This document shows positions 34,046 to 47,577 of a stretch of 64,000 nucleotides of DNA, piece by piece. The notes under the pieces were generated by a model, which was not told the DNA's origin, ran no database searches, and was given only the letters and a program-made list of their open reading frames with translations. The stretch lies in contig OU342630.1 in assembly GCA_910589415.1 (NCBI GenBank), forward strand, positions 6,572,001 through 6,636,000. Reading direction: 5' to 3'. Source of the stretch: Malachius bipustulatus. Lineage: Eukaryota > Arthropoda > Insecta > Coleoptera > Melyridae. Position numbers and translations under genes: made by a program. Each line of letters begins with the position of its first letter. Within the stretch, counting starts at the first letter, position 1.

Positions 34046-34860
34046 ATTGTATTAGTCCGAATATGTGAATGAAATGCTTAAATAATAATAATAAAATAAA
34101 TAATACCTTATATGTAATATGTCGAATAATATCTGATTTTGAAAATTAGAATACCTACGTCTGCGTACACCAGTAACATTTTTAGATAAAAGGACGAAGT
34201 TCAGACTTCAAATATACAACTTCAGAATGTTGAGGTATATTTTGTTTTTCCACTTCTCATTCTTCTTCGTCTCGTTAAAAGCAAATATTATGAAAGAAGT
34301 GAAACTTGTGTAACATTTCCATATTCTTCAATCAACGATTGCCGGTAAAAGCTACAATAAGAGGCCCCCATTCATAGGATTTCATCTTCAAAATATTGAA
34401 TAAAATTTACAACCGTCTGTTTGGCTTCTTTGCTTAAAAACTTTGCCTTGCTTACTCTTATAAGTAATCCCTAAAACACTTTCGATAATTTTTATTACAT
34501 GTCATAAAATTACAAATACACATCGATTAATTTCTAAATAGTCTGCCAAGGTCACATGAAATTTCAGCATTGATGTCGGATCTCGAATTTTGTAGGTGCA
34601 ATGAGGATGAGGAATCACAGAATATTAGACAAAATTTATTACATTAACAATTTTTGTTTATTTGAAAAGAAGAATTAAGTTTTCTTTTGACTATAGCTGG
34701 TGTTTTTTCATAATAGGCTAGAAAATGATAAGTATATCTATTTGTAAAGAACGCATTTTATTGGATAGTTGTACTCAAAATACAAATTAAATTAATGCAA
34801 AACTTGACAGTTGATAATTTAAAAATTATTCATAATTAAATTATTAAATTAGAAATTAAG

Positions 34861-35130
34861 TCTCAAAACTGACAGATGTAAACAGAAAAAATCTGTTACT
34901 TTTAATAAAGAACTTGACAACAAAGCCAGGGCAATGTTGTAATCGATTATTAAATTTATTATTTTTGAATCTTCCTAATGTCAAAAGTTTTCATTTGATT
35001 CCTTTAATAACCTTCAAATTCTACCTGTCATTTTTAGTGTCATAATGTTCGACGTTACAACGTAGCATAAACAAATATGACCTTGGCAGACTATCTAGTA
35101 ATAAATCGAGGTGAATATAAGTCTCAAAAC
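34861..35130 (+). repeat. direct repeat flanking the 12.8-kb transposon, left copy
   Basis: About 260 bp from TCTCAAAACTGACAGATG to GGCAGACTAT recurs in the same orientation, diverged, at 47905-48150. The large transposon sits between the two copies, in a CAAAAC word present at both. A part of it is inverted near 34520-34565. Confidence 0.7.
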
Positions 35131-35176
35131 TACGGAAGCGTAGAAGGGCCACACTTTTTTTTTTGTTTTAACTAAC

Positions 35177-35420
35177 ATTCCGACTTGTAACTCGGAATTC
35201 CGACTTATAACTCGGAATTCCGACTTGTATCTCGGAATTCCGACTTTTAACTCGGAATTCCGACTTATAACTCGGAATTCCGACTTGTATCTCGGAATTC
35301 CGACTTGTATCTCGGAATTCCGACTTGTAACTCGGAATTCCGACTTGTAACTCGGAATTCCGACTTGTAACTCGGAATTACGACTTGTATCTCGGAATTC
35401 CGACTTGTAACTCGGAATTC
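35177..35420 (-). repeat. 20-bp subterminal array, left end (12 units)
   Basis: Twelve copies of GGAATTCCGACTTGTAACTC with small variants. Each unit holds the palindrome GGAATTCC. The mirror array is at 47680-47858. A candidate transposase-binding region. Confidence 0.92.
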
Positions 35421-36106
35421 TCATTTAGAGCGTGAAAACCCATACGATACAGTGTATCTGGGTAGTACCTATCGGTGGTATAGCAGTTCCAAACGTACTC
35501 ATTAGGTACCTATACATTATTTGCTGATCAGTATATAACAGGTGTTATTGTGAAAGTGTTACAACATGTCAAGCAGCATTAATGAGGTAAGCTGAAAAAA
35601 ATACGGATTCTTAAAAAGCAGAAATTATATTTCATACAAGGTGTGTGGAAAATGTAAATGTTTACATTGGCTCCTCCAAAAGAACTCTGATAGAAACGAT
35701 AAGAAACGATAATGAACTGTTAATGTTAGTATACTATAATCTTAAATCTGGCTGAAACCTCTAATTTCGTAACAAAATAAAAAATTGGGAATAGATTGCA
35801 AATTTTATACCATAACCTCACTTTTTATTGTTTCAGTTATACAGGGTGGGATATATATATAGTCGTTCAAACTTAAATGAGATCTTGACTTTTCAATTTT
35901 TATTAAAGAATTTTTGAAAATCATTTGAAATTAAACTAATTTCTGATAGGTGGGTAGGTATATATCAAGCGCTATCTGCAATACTTTTAGTTTTACCTAC
36001 TTTAATACCAAAACCATTTCTGTTAGTTTTAACTGCGAGCAGGAATCCTCAAAAACTAAATCGCAACAATCAGTATATTGTCCCTGACATTTCTATCCAT
36101 AAATTG

Positions 36107-39100
36107 GTACAGCATGAATACTATAGGAAGGCGAGAGTTTGACGAGAATTGGTTGGTGCGCAGATTGGGCTCCGAATCCATAAATGTTTATTGTCCAATA
36201 TCAACAATGTTAGTCGGTGTCCGCGTAATAAAAACAACCAACCAGATAAGGCTGATAAGAGTAACTCCGCCGTTCATCGAACAGGTAAAAAGTCAGTGGT
36301 GTGTACTGTTTAGCTCGTGTCGTATATTTATTTAAAATAGGTGGTTTCTGTCATCGTGTCGTGTGTAGGTACCGATGTTTTTGTTATCATGTGTTTTATT
36401 GATTAATATATTATTGTTATTAATTTGTTATTAATATATTGCTTGCCAGTAAAATAAGTACACATCTACTATTTTAGTTTCTTTTCCGCATAGGTACCTT
36501 ATCTTAAATAAATTCGAAATAATTTAACCGAGACTAATTCATATAAATTGGAATACTAAACGTAGATGTCCATATTGATTTCTTAATTGAAGATTGATAA
36601 TTGACTTATCATTTATACCTAAACATTTAAAATATATTAAAATATAAAATATTTTTTATTATGTGCGCGGCGCCACTGATGTTATTTCTAGTCTGTTATG
36701 GTGGAACAGCGTTTATCAGTTCAATGGGTGGAACAATTAAAACCGGCAAGATGCGTAGTTCACGCCCAGACTCTTGCCTTCTTATAAAAATCATAGTATA
36801 CTTAGTTGAAAATCATACGCTAAGGAATTATTAGCAAAATATTTCGAAATAAAAAAGTTTCCTTGCACATTTGACAAAACTTTTTTCGATATACCTACTA
36901 CGGAGTTAGCCAAGACTTTTTTAGTCAGATTTTTTTTAAGAAAATGTATATTATGCAAAATAATTACTTTAATATGAATGCACCTCATAAAAGCACAAGA
37001 GATGAAGTTCCCAAATTTTCATATCATGTAATATCTATACATTAATAAATGCGGGCGTATATGCCAGCTCGACCAAGATACCCAATTTTAATCCCTTAAC
37101 GTCGAACTCAAGGATTAACATTCGTTCCGGTCATAAAACACTGGAGAATTTCCTGAAATTATGAACTGCTTAACTTACACTTTTGTTCCATAGTTGCCAA
37201 ACTGACCTTTAATAAGGTCTGAATATTTGTGTCAGTCACAATAAAATATAAAATAACACACTTAGGTAGGTACTTAAATATAAATTTGTTACTTCAAATT
37301 CAAAGTATGCTTTCGAAAAGATTAAATTTGAGTACACTAGATCCGTGGTGTGAATTTGGGTTCCAGAGAAAATGGCGTTTTTCTAAACTTGAAAATAAGA
37401 AAAACATTGATATTTCGAAAACTAAACGTGTTTTGCGGGAAATTTAGGCAAAATTCGTTTAATATTTACCAAACGCAATGTCAGTTATGATAGATTAAAT
37501 TTTTTATACAGGTGGCCAAAAAGTTGCAATTATTGGAATTTCAACTTTTTGCTCAATTATAACTGACATTACATTTTGGTGAATATCAAACGAATTTTGC
37601 CGAAATTTCCCGCAAAAAACGTTTAGTTTTCGAAATATGTATCATGTTTTTTTATGATTTTGAAGTTTAGAAGAACATTTCATCTTGAACTAAAATTCAC
37701 ACCATGGATATAATGATGTGCTGAAATTTAATATTTTTGAAAGCACAAACTTATGACAAAAATTTTTCAAAAAAATATGGAAAACAAAAAAAAAATTCCC
37801 ATATGGTGCGAAATTTTTGGCGGGCACTGTATATCGTAAATTATTAGTCGATGGCGTAGTATGATGTCGATCTGATTATTAGTCATGCGATCGGGCAATT
37901 TCTGAAAGATTATATACGACACAAATATTATAAACATAAAGCTATAGAAGTGTCGCAGGACTCGCAGGGATGAACCGCAGTATATAAAACAAAAACACTG
38001 CTAAAGATATTTTGTTCAGTCTGGCAACAAAGCAAGTGGTCTAAGAATTGTCAGGTAGTTAGGTGCTTGGTCGAGCTGACCCATTGGATTAAAGCGGGGT
38101 ATTTTGGTCGAGCTGATATCCTCCGATAAAAATGCGATACCTAAGTATGAGGTGAAAAACGGATACAAGTAAAAGCGCGCGTGGCCGTCCGTATAATAGT
38201 AGAAGCAGCAGAGGGCTATCGGGGACGGGGATATCGCCACCGCCAGACGTTCGTCGCACGGACACGAGGAAAATAATATTCTTCATTCTTCTACCCTAAC
38301 CCTACACCCTACCTGTACCGTCAGGCCACAGAACGGAATAGACTTTCTATGGTCAGGCTCTTCTAGCCGCTTATAATTTATGATTATAATACCAACACCA
38401 ACAGATTATTTACATTGCGTGACTGTTTTTAGCCCATTGTTTAAATTAAAATTTATTCTTTTAGTAAGCAATTCTTAGTAAGTAAAGTGGCAACAAAATC
38501 GTTCATATCAAAATTCTGTAGGAGCTAATGCAAACATCAAACATCTACCAGTGTTTCAGCTGTTCTGGTAAGGTAAGACATCAGTAAGTAACAATAATAT
38601 CGAAGATAGGTGCGGCAGCTTTAGTAATTCGATTTCTTGTCATTTAGTCCAGTCAGATAGTCGGGGGCAATAGGTACCACGAGAGCTGAGAAATTTAGCC
38701 GGATATTTTTATGCAGTTGGTCTCGAATACTTACTTGCATTGGAAATGCGCTCGAGTGATTTTTTCTGCAGATGGAGTTAAATTGCCTACATGCAAGTAT
38801 ACTATGATTTTTATAGGAAGGCAAGAGTCTGGGCGTGAACTACGCATCTTGCCGGTTTTAATTGTTCCACCCATTGAACTGATAAACGCTGTTCCACCAT
38901 AACAGACTAGAAATAACATCAGTGGCGCCGCGCACATAATAAAAAATATTTTATATTTTTAATATATTTTAAATGTTTAGGTATAAATGATAAGTCAATT
39001 ATCAATCTTCAATTAAAAAATCAATATGGACATCTACGTTTAGTATTCCAATTTATATGAATTAGTCTCGGTTAAATTATTTCGAATTTATTTAAGAGGT

Positions 39101-39492
39101 ACCTATGCGGAAAAAAAACTAAAATAGTAGATGTGTACTTATTTTACTGGCAAGCAATATATTAATAACAAATTAATAACAATAATATATTAATCAATAA
39201 AACACAAATGATAACAAAAACATCGGTACCTACACACGACACGATGACAGAAACCACCTATTTTAAATAAATATACGACACGAGCTAAACAGTACACACC
39301 ACTGACTTTTTACCTGTTCGATGAACGGCGGAGTTACTCTTATCAGCCTTATCTGGTTGGTTGTTTTTTTTACGCGGACACCGACTAAACATTGTTGATA
39401 TTGGACAATAAACATTTATGGATTCGGAGCCCAATCTGCGCACCAACCAATTCTCGTCAAACTCTCGCCTTCCTATAGTATTCATGCTGTAC
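36107..39492. mobile_element. 3.4-kb foldback element
   Basis: Arms of about 700 bp (36107 to about 36800, and about 38720-39492) are inverted copies beginning GTACAGCATGAATACTATAG. The centre holds a smaller palindrome (about 37300-37745). A short frame in both arms (REFDENWLVRRLGSESINV) is identical because of the duplication; it is not recognised. No clear target duplication. Confidence 0.85.
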
Positions 39493-39721
39493 TTAAGTAT
39501 GAGAAATATAAAAATATCTCGCAAAATTTCAGGTCGAGTTTTGTTTGTTGAGACAATTCCATGAAAACAAGTCATTTGTTATGGGCCTATACCTACCTAT
39601 ATAATGATCAAATGTATTGCAACATGATTAATCTTTTAATTTTTAATTAGTTTTGTTAAGCAGGGCTAACATTGAAAACAACAAACATTCATATTCCCGA
39701 ATAGCGTAACATGTTGATATG

Positions 39722-39800
39722 TTAGAGTGGTCAAGTTGTGAAAGCAACGGATTTTGAGAGTAAATTGCCCATCGGTACCGGGTTCAATTCCCGGTAGCGG
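39722..39800 (+). other. tRNA-like Pol III promoter remnant
   Basis: A perfect B-box (GGTTCAATTCC, 39781-39791) sits in a T-arm-like CCGG...CCGG stem. An A-box-like AGAGTGGTCAAG lies about 58 bp upstream, and a run of T follows. The acceptor stem does not pair, so this is a tRNA pseudogene or SINE head, not a tRNA gene. Confidence 0.35.
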
Positions 39801-40124
39801 AGGAAACTTTTTTTTCTTTCATATAAAATAAATTCCAAATAATAAAATTAATCGTGACTTTAGTAACAGAGTGCAAATGAATCGATCCAATATTGCCATT
39901 ATAGCAAAATACCTATGAACAAGCAGTTTTATCGATAAACTTATCCACTTGCATTCTCTCCACCTTCCTCGATACCGTTACAAAATATCCGATAGCAAAC
40001 AGCGATATTTGAGAAATCAAATGGATGTAATAACGTATGAGTGGAATTGTCGAAAATAGTGGGCTAAAATGATGTTGATAGTTAGAAGTCTGCTAAAATT
40101 TTAATGCTAGGTATGGGCCGCTAC

Positions 40125-40364
40125 TATACCTCAGTCGACCAACAGATATAGTAATAAAACTGCGCACAAACTTTTAAGGTCCAAGTAGTCACATCTGTAG
40201 GCAGATAGTGCCTTATTTATTGGTTACCTGGTTCCGGTAAAGCAATGAGAAGGGCATTCTAAGGTTTGTGTATATAATTCTTGTGTATAAGGTCTGCCTA
40301 CCTGGATTGTAAACTTACCGCGCACTTTTATTAAGTACTATATCTTTTGGCCGACTGAGGTATA
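40125..40364. mobile_element. 240-bp MITE
   Basis: Ends TATACCTCAGTCG and CGACTGAGGTATA. The inverted arms are about 70 bp (shared AAAAGATATAGTA-like and GTGCGC words). A TA (or TATA) target duplication is plausible, as in mariner-type MITEs. Confidence 0.8.
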
Positions 40365-40742
40365 GAACACTGCAACCAAGTTTCTCCCCTCGGATTCCGC
40401 AAGCATGGCTGCTATCTTGAATTGAAGAGAGGATATCATGTAAACTGTGAATATCGCTTGTATCTACCTACGTGAAAAATTATTATTACAAAAATTGTTA
40501 AGAAGGATAAATCCGACAACTTTTGTTTGCGCTTTTTTTGATGTTTTTTATTGTTCAAAAGTTATAAAATTTCAAAAATTACATTTTTTATGTCTGAACG
40601 GTTTTTTTGATTTCACAATATAACGGTCGATCAGGGGCGAAAAATATTTTTGACAGAAAATTTTAAGCCGACCGGCGCCGATTATTTGGAAACATTTTCA
40701 ATATTGCACGTACCAATTAACCAAAGTCATATCATTTCTACG

Positions 40743-40866
40743 CTGATCAAGAATCTGATATCAGATTTCAAAAAATAAAACAATCGAATGGTGGGAGTAG
40801 AATTCTCCGCCATATTTGATCCGCTATTTGGTTTTTGGAAATCTGATCTCAGATTCTTGATCAGCG
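40743..40866. repeat. hairpin repeat
   Basis: CTGATCAAGAATCTGATATC at the left is inverted, with one change, at the right end; the loop is about 60 bp. Confidence 0.65.
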
Positions 40867-41319
40867 ACTCCGATAACCTCCGAATGATGAGTTTGATATA
40901 AATGTGTAAATGTGACTTATATGTATTTGGGTAATTAGTTATGTGCAATATTAAAAAAATAAATCAAAAATATTGGCGCCTGTCGACTTTTGCCACCGTC
41001 TACATCTGTACCAAGCATGCAAAATATTTTTGGAACACAAACATGTATGATATTGCAGAAAACTCAAAAGCTACAGATTTTGTCACAACCATTATTCACC
41101 TCTGATCTACACTTTTATTGATAAGTCCAAAAATCCGTTTCCACCCCCACTTAAACTCGTAACAGCATCAGCTCACGTGAACGCAAGTGGTTTGAACCGT
41201 CAGGGGAATCCCATCTTTCCTCCGTTCTTAACACTTGACTTGAAGTGTTCCAATGGCACTCCCTACAAATTTCAGCAGACTTCAAATTAACGCAAATTCA
41301 AAGTACTATTATTTAATGT

Positions 41320-42170
41320 TGTAACGGGATTTTCGGTTGGGTAGAGCTGATTCCCCAGGGATGGATAATTGCCCCCTTTTACCCGTGACAAGTCAATTAT
41401 AATAATAAAAATCTTTATTTACAATAACTATATTTACATATATCTATCCCTGTTAAATTAATACTGTCGAATCCTGACGGTGTGGGCCGGCTCTCGTTAC
41501 GGCAGCCCCTCCGATTGGCGAAAGATATCGCCTCGGTGCACGCACCTCTGTCAATTGGTCGATTACACGGTCGATCCACCTCTGGTCCTGCTGCCTGCTG
41601 CTTCAGTAGCTCTCCAACCACCGCACATCGTGTGTCGGATCTACTGCCGCTGCTGCCGCCGGAATACGCATCGTGACGAGACTGTCGGACCGACAACTCA
41701 TTACATAGCGATCCGACGTTTATGACGCCTGGCCCTCAATACAGGCCTGGCGCCGTCTGAAAGGGTCCGCCCGGGACCTCACTACAGTCCCGGTTGTTAC
41801 CCTGCTGTGACTGGCAGTCGACGGGAGCTCAATTCACTCTCGTCGATCTCCCGTTACCGTGTTACAGACAGGCTCAACTCAGTTCATTGGCTTGCCGTCA
41901 CCGGTCGGATGGATGTGGCGGAGTGCACTCAATGCATGCCTCCTGCTGGGGGGTTAGGGGCCTTCTAGCTCAGTACACTAGAAGGGAGAGAGATTCTCGA
42001 GTCAGTTCCTCGGAAGCTTCTGCCTTGCTTGTCCGCTGGGTCTGCTTATATAGCCGGTGCCGGCGAGATAACCTGCTAATCACTGCTGTAAAAACTGTAT
42101 CTTTCTGATAAACCCCTCGATTAATTAAAATAAATAATAATTAACTACGAATGCCTCGGAATTCGTTACA
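41320..42170 (-). mobile_element. solo LTR
   Basis: 851 bp, GC-richer than its surroundings. Ends TGTAAC...GTTACA, with a 4-bp target duplication ATGT (41316-41319 and 42171-42174) of Ty3/gypsy type. On the minus strand a TATA box (CTATATAAGC, about 42044-42053) and an AATAAA-type signal (about 41412) sit in the order expected for U3-R. It contains no genes. Confidence 0.85.
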
Positions 42171-42264
42171 ATGTAAGACTTGACTAATAATTATTATGCA
42201 CAACACTAAATTAATTCTTTCGGCTATTTTAAATAAAGTGAATCTTTGTTTTATAATGTTTCAG

Positions 42265-45200
42265 GACTGCAATATGTCTTTCGAAGATTTCCTAAAAGCC
42301 AGGAGTCTGTCTGAAGACACAATCAAACGTTTTACTGAAGAAAAGGTAATTACCTTTATTATGTTAATGTTAATTATGTTAATAATTAGTTATGTAAATT
42401 AATTATGTTAATTACGGCTGAACTAAGAGTTCGAGGCAAAAAAATGAATGAGTTTAAAAGGGCTGGTTGCACAAACGCTAATTAACACTCTGAGAGATAA
42501 TTACTGATTTTAAAATGCATACCTACTATGAAAATATGGCGAAATATATTAATTGATCTCTTATTTTTAATCGTTAATTAATATGACCTATAGGTATTTT
42601 GGTAATACAGGACATTTTAAATTCAGTGGATATCTACAAATTTTTTAATTACGGGTTATGCAACCTGCCCATGTTGTATATAAAATATTTAACGATAATG
42701 GATGACTTGATGATAAAGATAAAAGAATTAATGATGTTATTAATATTTACAGATTGATTGCTGTTTGAGTGTACAAAAAATTATTATAAAAAAGAGGACA
42801 AGTAACTGAAAATTGAATTTATTGAATGATATAAAAAAAAAAGAAGGTGGACTGTATGTGTGAGTTTGTTATGGCGATTCTTCGTTATTGCTGCTTATGG
42901 GCGTTAATACTGCAACAAGGACAATAATTCGAATATTAGAAGGGAAGACAATAATTATGAAAAGATTAGACAGACTTACAATAACTTATCACTGTTAATG
43001 GGCGACGTCCCGACAGGATGGTGCGATATCGGCCCTTGGCACTGCACTTCACTGGTGTTGGTGTAGGTAGGTACGGCCACTTCTGCTTAGCTTCGATGAC
43101 GACGACAATACGATACGAAGAGTCAACGATATGACTCCAGCAATGGTCAATGATCGAATGTGAATAAAATGAATGTGTAGGTATTTCTCGGCCCACGAGG
43201 TTGGGACGGTCCATGCTTCCCTTTGTCCTACCGAGGGCTGCCGACTCCGGGTGGATGCTATTAGTCTGCTAATGTTTCTGGGAAGGGAAGGTAGTTTTGG
43301 TATAGGGAGAGGAGGTATGAGGTTTTGGTTTAAATGTGGTGCAGTATTAACACGAGGGGACGAAACAATTGTGAAGTGGTATGTGTCATGTCAGACGAAG
43401 ACTTGAAAACTCTAATCCCAGCGTATGGAGATTGATTGGCGGTAAAAAATTTTGCAAAAAGAAAAGTTACTTGTCCAAAACAAAGCCTCATTGAAAGGTT
43501 AAAAGTAAAAATGGAGGAAAAGGGTGAAGGTTTCCCCCGTAAAGTAGAAAAAACTACCAAAAAGAGCAGTAAGCAGACCCGCATAGTAGAAGTTGGGTGG
43601 CTTTCTATGTCCAAAAATGATAATTGCTATAGGCAAGTAAGAACACGAAATGGAGGTGGTACTAGACGTGTAAGCATTGATAAGACGAGTCGGTGTTCGC
43701 AAGTTCTGGATATTGCAAAAAAAAATTTTTCCCTAACGGCATATCTCCTAAAGGTGCAATAACCGATTTAGAAGTGGAACTGATGAATTATAAAAGTCAT
43801 ACTTTTGATAAAACATTAACCATTGAAAAAATGTATGAGTTGTCTGGTTTGACAACTTTGCGGTTTTATTTAGCCACAAACCGCAAAAGTGGCGACGACG
43901 ACGAAGACGATGATTTCATACCAGCAGCTCAGGTTTCTACTTCAACAAGTTTATAATCACACGAGAGATCTGGCGACAACGATGAAGCTGATATCGACTT
44001 AAGAGCAGCAACTTCGGTTTCGACCCGAAGAAGAAGTTACCGTTTACGCGAGAGATCACCTCGGTCAGGGACTCCAACGATTGTTACTTCAGCGGAGGCC
44101 TTAAATGGAAATATTGCAGCAGACGTATCTGCAAGAGTGGAATTAGATAGCGGAGAATCTGTCGGTGCTTATTTAAGCAACTTTGTTCCATTGTTAGATG
44201 TAAGTATATAGTACACTATATGTTAAGATGGATGATCGGTTTTGTGCATGAAAGTGTACAAAATTCGTCCAAGTATCTCAAGTTAAAGCACGATAATTTT
44301 CAGGAAAATGATTTTCACCCGACTTTTTTGGATATGTTTGATGGAAATGGAGCATCAGAGTTTAAAGAAGACGCGCAAATTATTACCGTTCATCGGGGCC
44401 AGGTGTTGAAAGATTTAATGGAAGCAGCGGCTATGGGCTTGAGTCGACAATTAACAATTCAAATGATCTTACCTAATGGGCAAATTGAAGCAGCTGAAGA
44501 TATGGATGGAGTCCTGAGAGACACACTCTCCGAGTTTTGGACAGAGTTCTATGAAAAATGTACAATCGGTGCTGGTGTCAAAGTTCCATACATTCGTCAT
44601 GATTTTGGTGAAAAGCAATGGTCTTCCATAGGCGAGGTTTTAATAAAAGGATATGAAATTGTCAAATACTTTCCAATACAGTTGTCGGCAGTATTCATGA
44701 AAGCTTGTCTCGGTTTATCTGTAGAGGACAATGAGCTAGAAAGTAACTTTTTTGAATTTATATGTGAGTCTCACAAAGATTTATTAAGAGGAGCCCTTGA
44801 TAATTTTGAAAGTGTAGATTTGGATGACCTAATTGAATTTTGCAATTCATATGAGGGCAAATGGGTACCAACTGAAAATAATATTAAGACACTTATTAGA
44901 GACATTGCCCATAAAGAATTGATACAAAAGCCTTCTTTTGTAGTGAAATGTTTTAATAACCGTTTCCAAAATTCAAGTTGTATTAATTTTGAGGAAATTT
45001 ATGCTCTATACACGACATTGAAGCCAACTGTAAAAAACTGTCTGTCAAAAATATCAACTGAGGTTGAAGAATTATTATTGTCCCACGAAGAGCGACTCGT
45101 TTTTTCGTATGTAAAAAAATACCTGCGGGAGGCTGATAACAAAATGAGGCAGGCCTTCTTAAGGTTTTGTACAGGATCGGACCTGCCGTTAATGAACATT

Positions 45201-45362
45201 TTGATAGCGTTTACCAAAGCAACCGGTGTACAAAGAAGACCCATTGCTCATACATGCTCTGGGCTACTACAGCTGCCTTCGACTTATGAGAACTATGTAG
45301 ATTTCAGAAGTGAAATAAATACCATTCTTAATTCAAGTATTTGGGTTATGGATTTGGTTTGA
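42265..45362 (+). pseudogene. SAM/HECT E3-ligase-like gene carried by the DNA transposon
   Basis: A spliced gene, now broken. Exon 1 (42265-42345; ATG 42274; acceptor TTTCAG, donor AAG|GTAATT) encodes a SAM-like start (MSFEDFLKARSLSEDTIKRF). The next exon begins near 43375 (boundary unsure) with MSDEDLKTLIPAYGD, then a TGA at 43433 where CGA (Arg) is expected. It continues with a Lys-rich linker, a GGGTR-containing domain, a frameshift at an A9 run (about 43718), a TAA at 43954, and a donor at 44199|GTAAGT. The last exon, 44304-45362, starts after TTTTCAG, phase 0. It ends in a HECT C-lobe with the likely catalytic Cys in AHTCSGLLQLP. HECT enzymes pass ubiquitin to substrates. Three lesions mark a pseudogene. 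Confidence 0.75.
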
Positions 45363-45722
45363 TCAGGAATTGATATTATTAAAGCTGCCATGAAGAATTA
45401 CATTTTGTTTAACCAGGTGCACACTTTGATACACCTAACTGACGATTTAAGAAGAGTTTTATTGTTATGTTTGTTATGAAAACTTGTATTTCAGAATTCT
45501 ATTTTTGTTTTATATTTATATAGAATTTGTCTTGTTGCTTTTTCTCTTTTTTTAATAAAACTGTTTAGAACAAGAAATTTATTTATTTGTATGTTGAGTT
45601 TATTACTGCCGACCTTACGAAACTATGCAAACGGTCATCCACACACTGGAATGTCAAATGATAGGTTTAGCATGATGAATTTTTATAATGTGTAGTGGTT
45701 AAATTAAAACAATGTAGATATT

Positions 45723-45870
45723 TGTCCGTATTCACAAACGATAATTACCGAAATAATTACGTAATTAATTAAATGAGTGAGATGGAGAGATGCAGTTTTT
45801 TGGCAATAGAATGAGATGGAGATAACTGATTACGTAATTATTTGGTAATTATCGTTTGTGAATACGGGCA
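45723..45870. mobile_element. 148-bp palindromic MITE, copy 2
   Basis: Same family as 33897-34045, again flanked by ATT on both sides. It lies between the HECT-like and transposase genes. Confidence 0.85.
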
Positions 45871-46036
45871 ATTATCAGTTATATGTTTTAATGATAGGCC
45901 TCCGAAGATAAATTTACAAATTCAAGTAACTTGTCATTATGTCTTACATTGTTCTTATATTTTTTGTCATAAGTATTTTATAAATTTATTTCCTCTACAA
46001 TGAAGTTCATAAATTAATTCATGATTTACGTTGAAT

Positions 46037-47239
46037 TCACTGAAACAAGGGAACTAACTTGTTTTTTAGATCGACATATAAGTTTATAGTTGAATAGGGA
46101 TCAGAGCATCTCATTAGATTATTTTCTTCCATTAAAATGCAACATAAATCATAGAAATCATTATCACATGGTGTCTGAATGAATGTGCATTCTGATGAAA
46201 GTTGCTCAATGGCAAACAGTGGAGTATTAATTAGGTGATCGTTGGCTCCATACAAAGATGGGATCTCATACATTATGGCTGGTCTTCCTGCTGGTGCAAT
46301 TGCGTTTCTTGTTTTTCTGATTCTATGAATATTCCACTCCAAGCAAACTTGGTCGAGTTCTGCCTGAAAAGAACACACAAATGAAACTTTGTTCATGGAC
46401 CTAGTACACAAGTTGCATTTACCTGTATTAATGGCATAAAACAAAACTGAATCAATGATTTATCTAAAAATGAACCGTCGAACGTATTATCCTCTTTTAA
46501 TTTTTGAAATACATTCATCCAATACTGTGCATTATGTTTGCGTAACATTGACCACCAGGCTTCTATGCGCTGGTTGTGCATGCTCTTTCCATATAGAAAA
46601 CAAGGCCTGCCTGTTGGAGATTCGTTAAATATTTCATGCAAGGTTTTTTGAATCTTTTCCATTGTTCCATTTTCGGTGCCCATATCGCATCTTATGGTTT
46701 TAGGACAACCGCCTGTTAATTTTATTGCTTCTAAGAAATACCCTGCAGTAACCTAGAAATGTTTTATTAAAATAAAATACATGAATTGTCTAGGGAAAAA
46801 GAAGTTAATTTCATACCTTAGGATCACTTGCAGTTGGTCCCGCCCTTAACCAAATTATATGCCTCGAGAACCCATCTATGCAACCGTTTATACAAACACC
46901 ATACGGCTTTAACTTGTCGTAAGAATCTACATGCCATAGATAGTTTGGACCCTTGTTGTCATATTGTCTACGACGAAGCTTTCCTTTTCGACGTAATTCC
47001 ACTCCACGAGGATCCAGTAGACCTAGTAGGTCCCTAACAACCTCCTGCGTAACAACCAATTTATTATGCAAGCAACGCAAATGCATCCACTTATATCCAT
47101 GAAGTTGACCTGATTTATTGAGTTCGTTTTCTAAAAACTTTGCCACATCCTCCATCTTTGAATAATCTTTACGCCTAAATAGCTTTAACCTACTTAATAA
47201 TCTCTTTAATGTTCTATGGGACATTGTCTTTCCATGCAA
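46037..47239 (-). CDS. integrase-type DDE transposase (3 exons seen)
   Basis: Exons on the minus strand are 47239-46817, 46752-46423 and 46363-46037, with GT-AG introns of 64 and 59 bp in frame. The N-terminal part resembles a helix-turn-helix region (SHRTLKRLLSRLKLFRRKDY). The integrase core has Asp in WHVDSYDKLKPYG, Asp in IRCDMGTENG and Glu in NQRIEAWW, with 40 residues between the last two. The C-terminus continues to a stop at 46037. The 5' end is unsure: the frame LVFLQALHGKTMS runs upstream of the ATG, so an extra exon is likely. No internal stops were found. This protein would cut and join the transposon ends. The family is an rve-type eukaryotic transposase, IS3EU-like by inference. 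Confidence 0.82.
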
Positions 47240-47546
47240 AGCTTGTAAAAATACAAGTATTTATTTTTGTTGAAAACCCAACGAGAAATATCTAATCACC
47301 AGGCTATCGGTACTATCAATCTAAAATAAAACACAAAAATGATGATTATCTATTATGAATAATTGAATTTTAATTATTGTCTTATTAATGCAGATAAAAT
47401 CTATTCACTGTACCGTCTGGTGTTTAATAATAGGTATATTATAGACGTATAGTAATTTGCTATTTACCTCTTCATCCCTCTCCATTGCTTAGTATTTGCA
47501 CTAATCACTTTATATATTATACTTACGTATGGTCAATAAAGCACAT

Positions 47547-47577
<31 letters not shown>

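Noticed and set aside
35177..35420. CRISPR-like regular 20-bp repeat
   Set aside because: There are no spacers; the units are contiguous and mirrored at the other end of the same transposon.
36078..39575. ORFs repeated in the arms of the foldback (REFDENWLVRR...)
   Set aside because: Present twice only because the arms are inverted copies; no family recognised and no extended frame.
39722..39800. Functional tRNA gene
   Set aside because: Acceptor and D stems do not pair; only the T-arm is convincing.
41415..42108. ORFs of 80-104 codons in GC-rich DNA
   Set aside because: They fall inside a solo LTR with a defined target duplication and are not domain-bearing.
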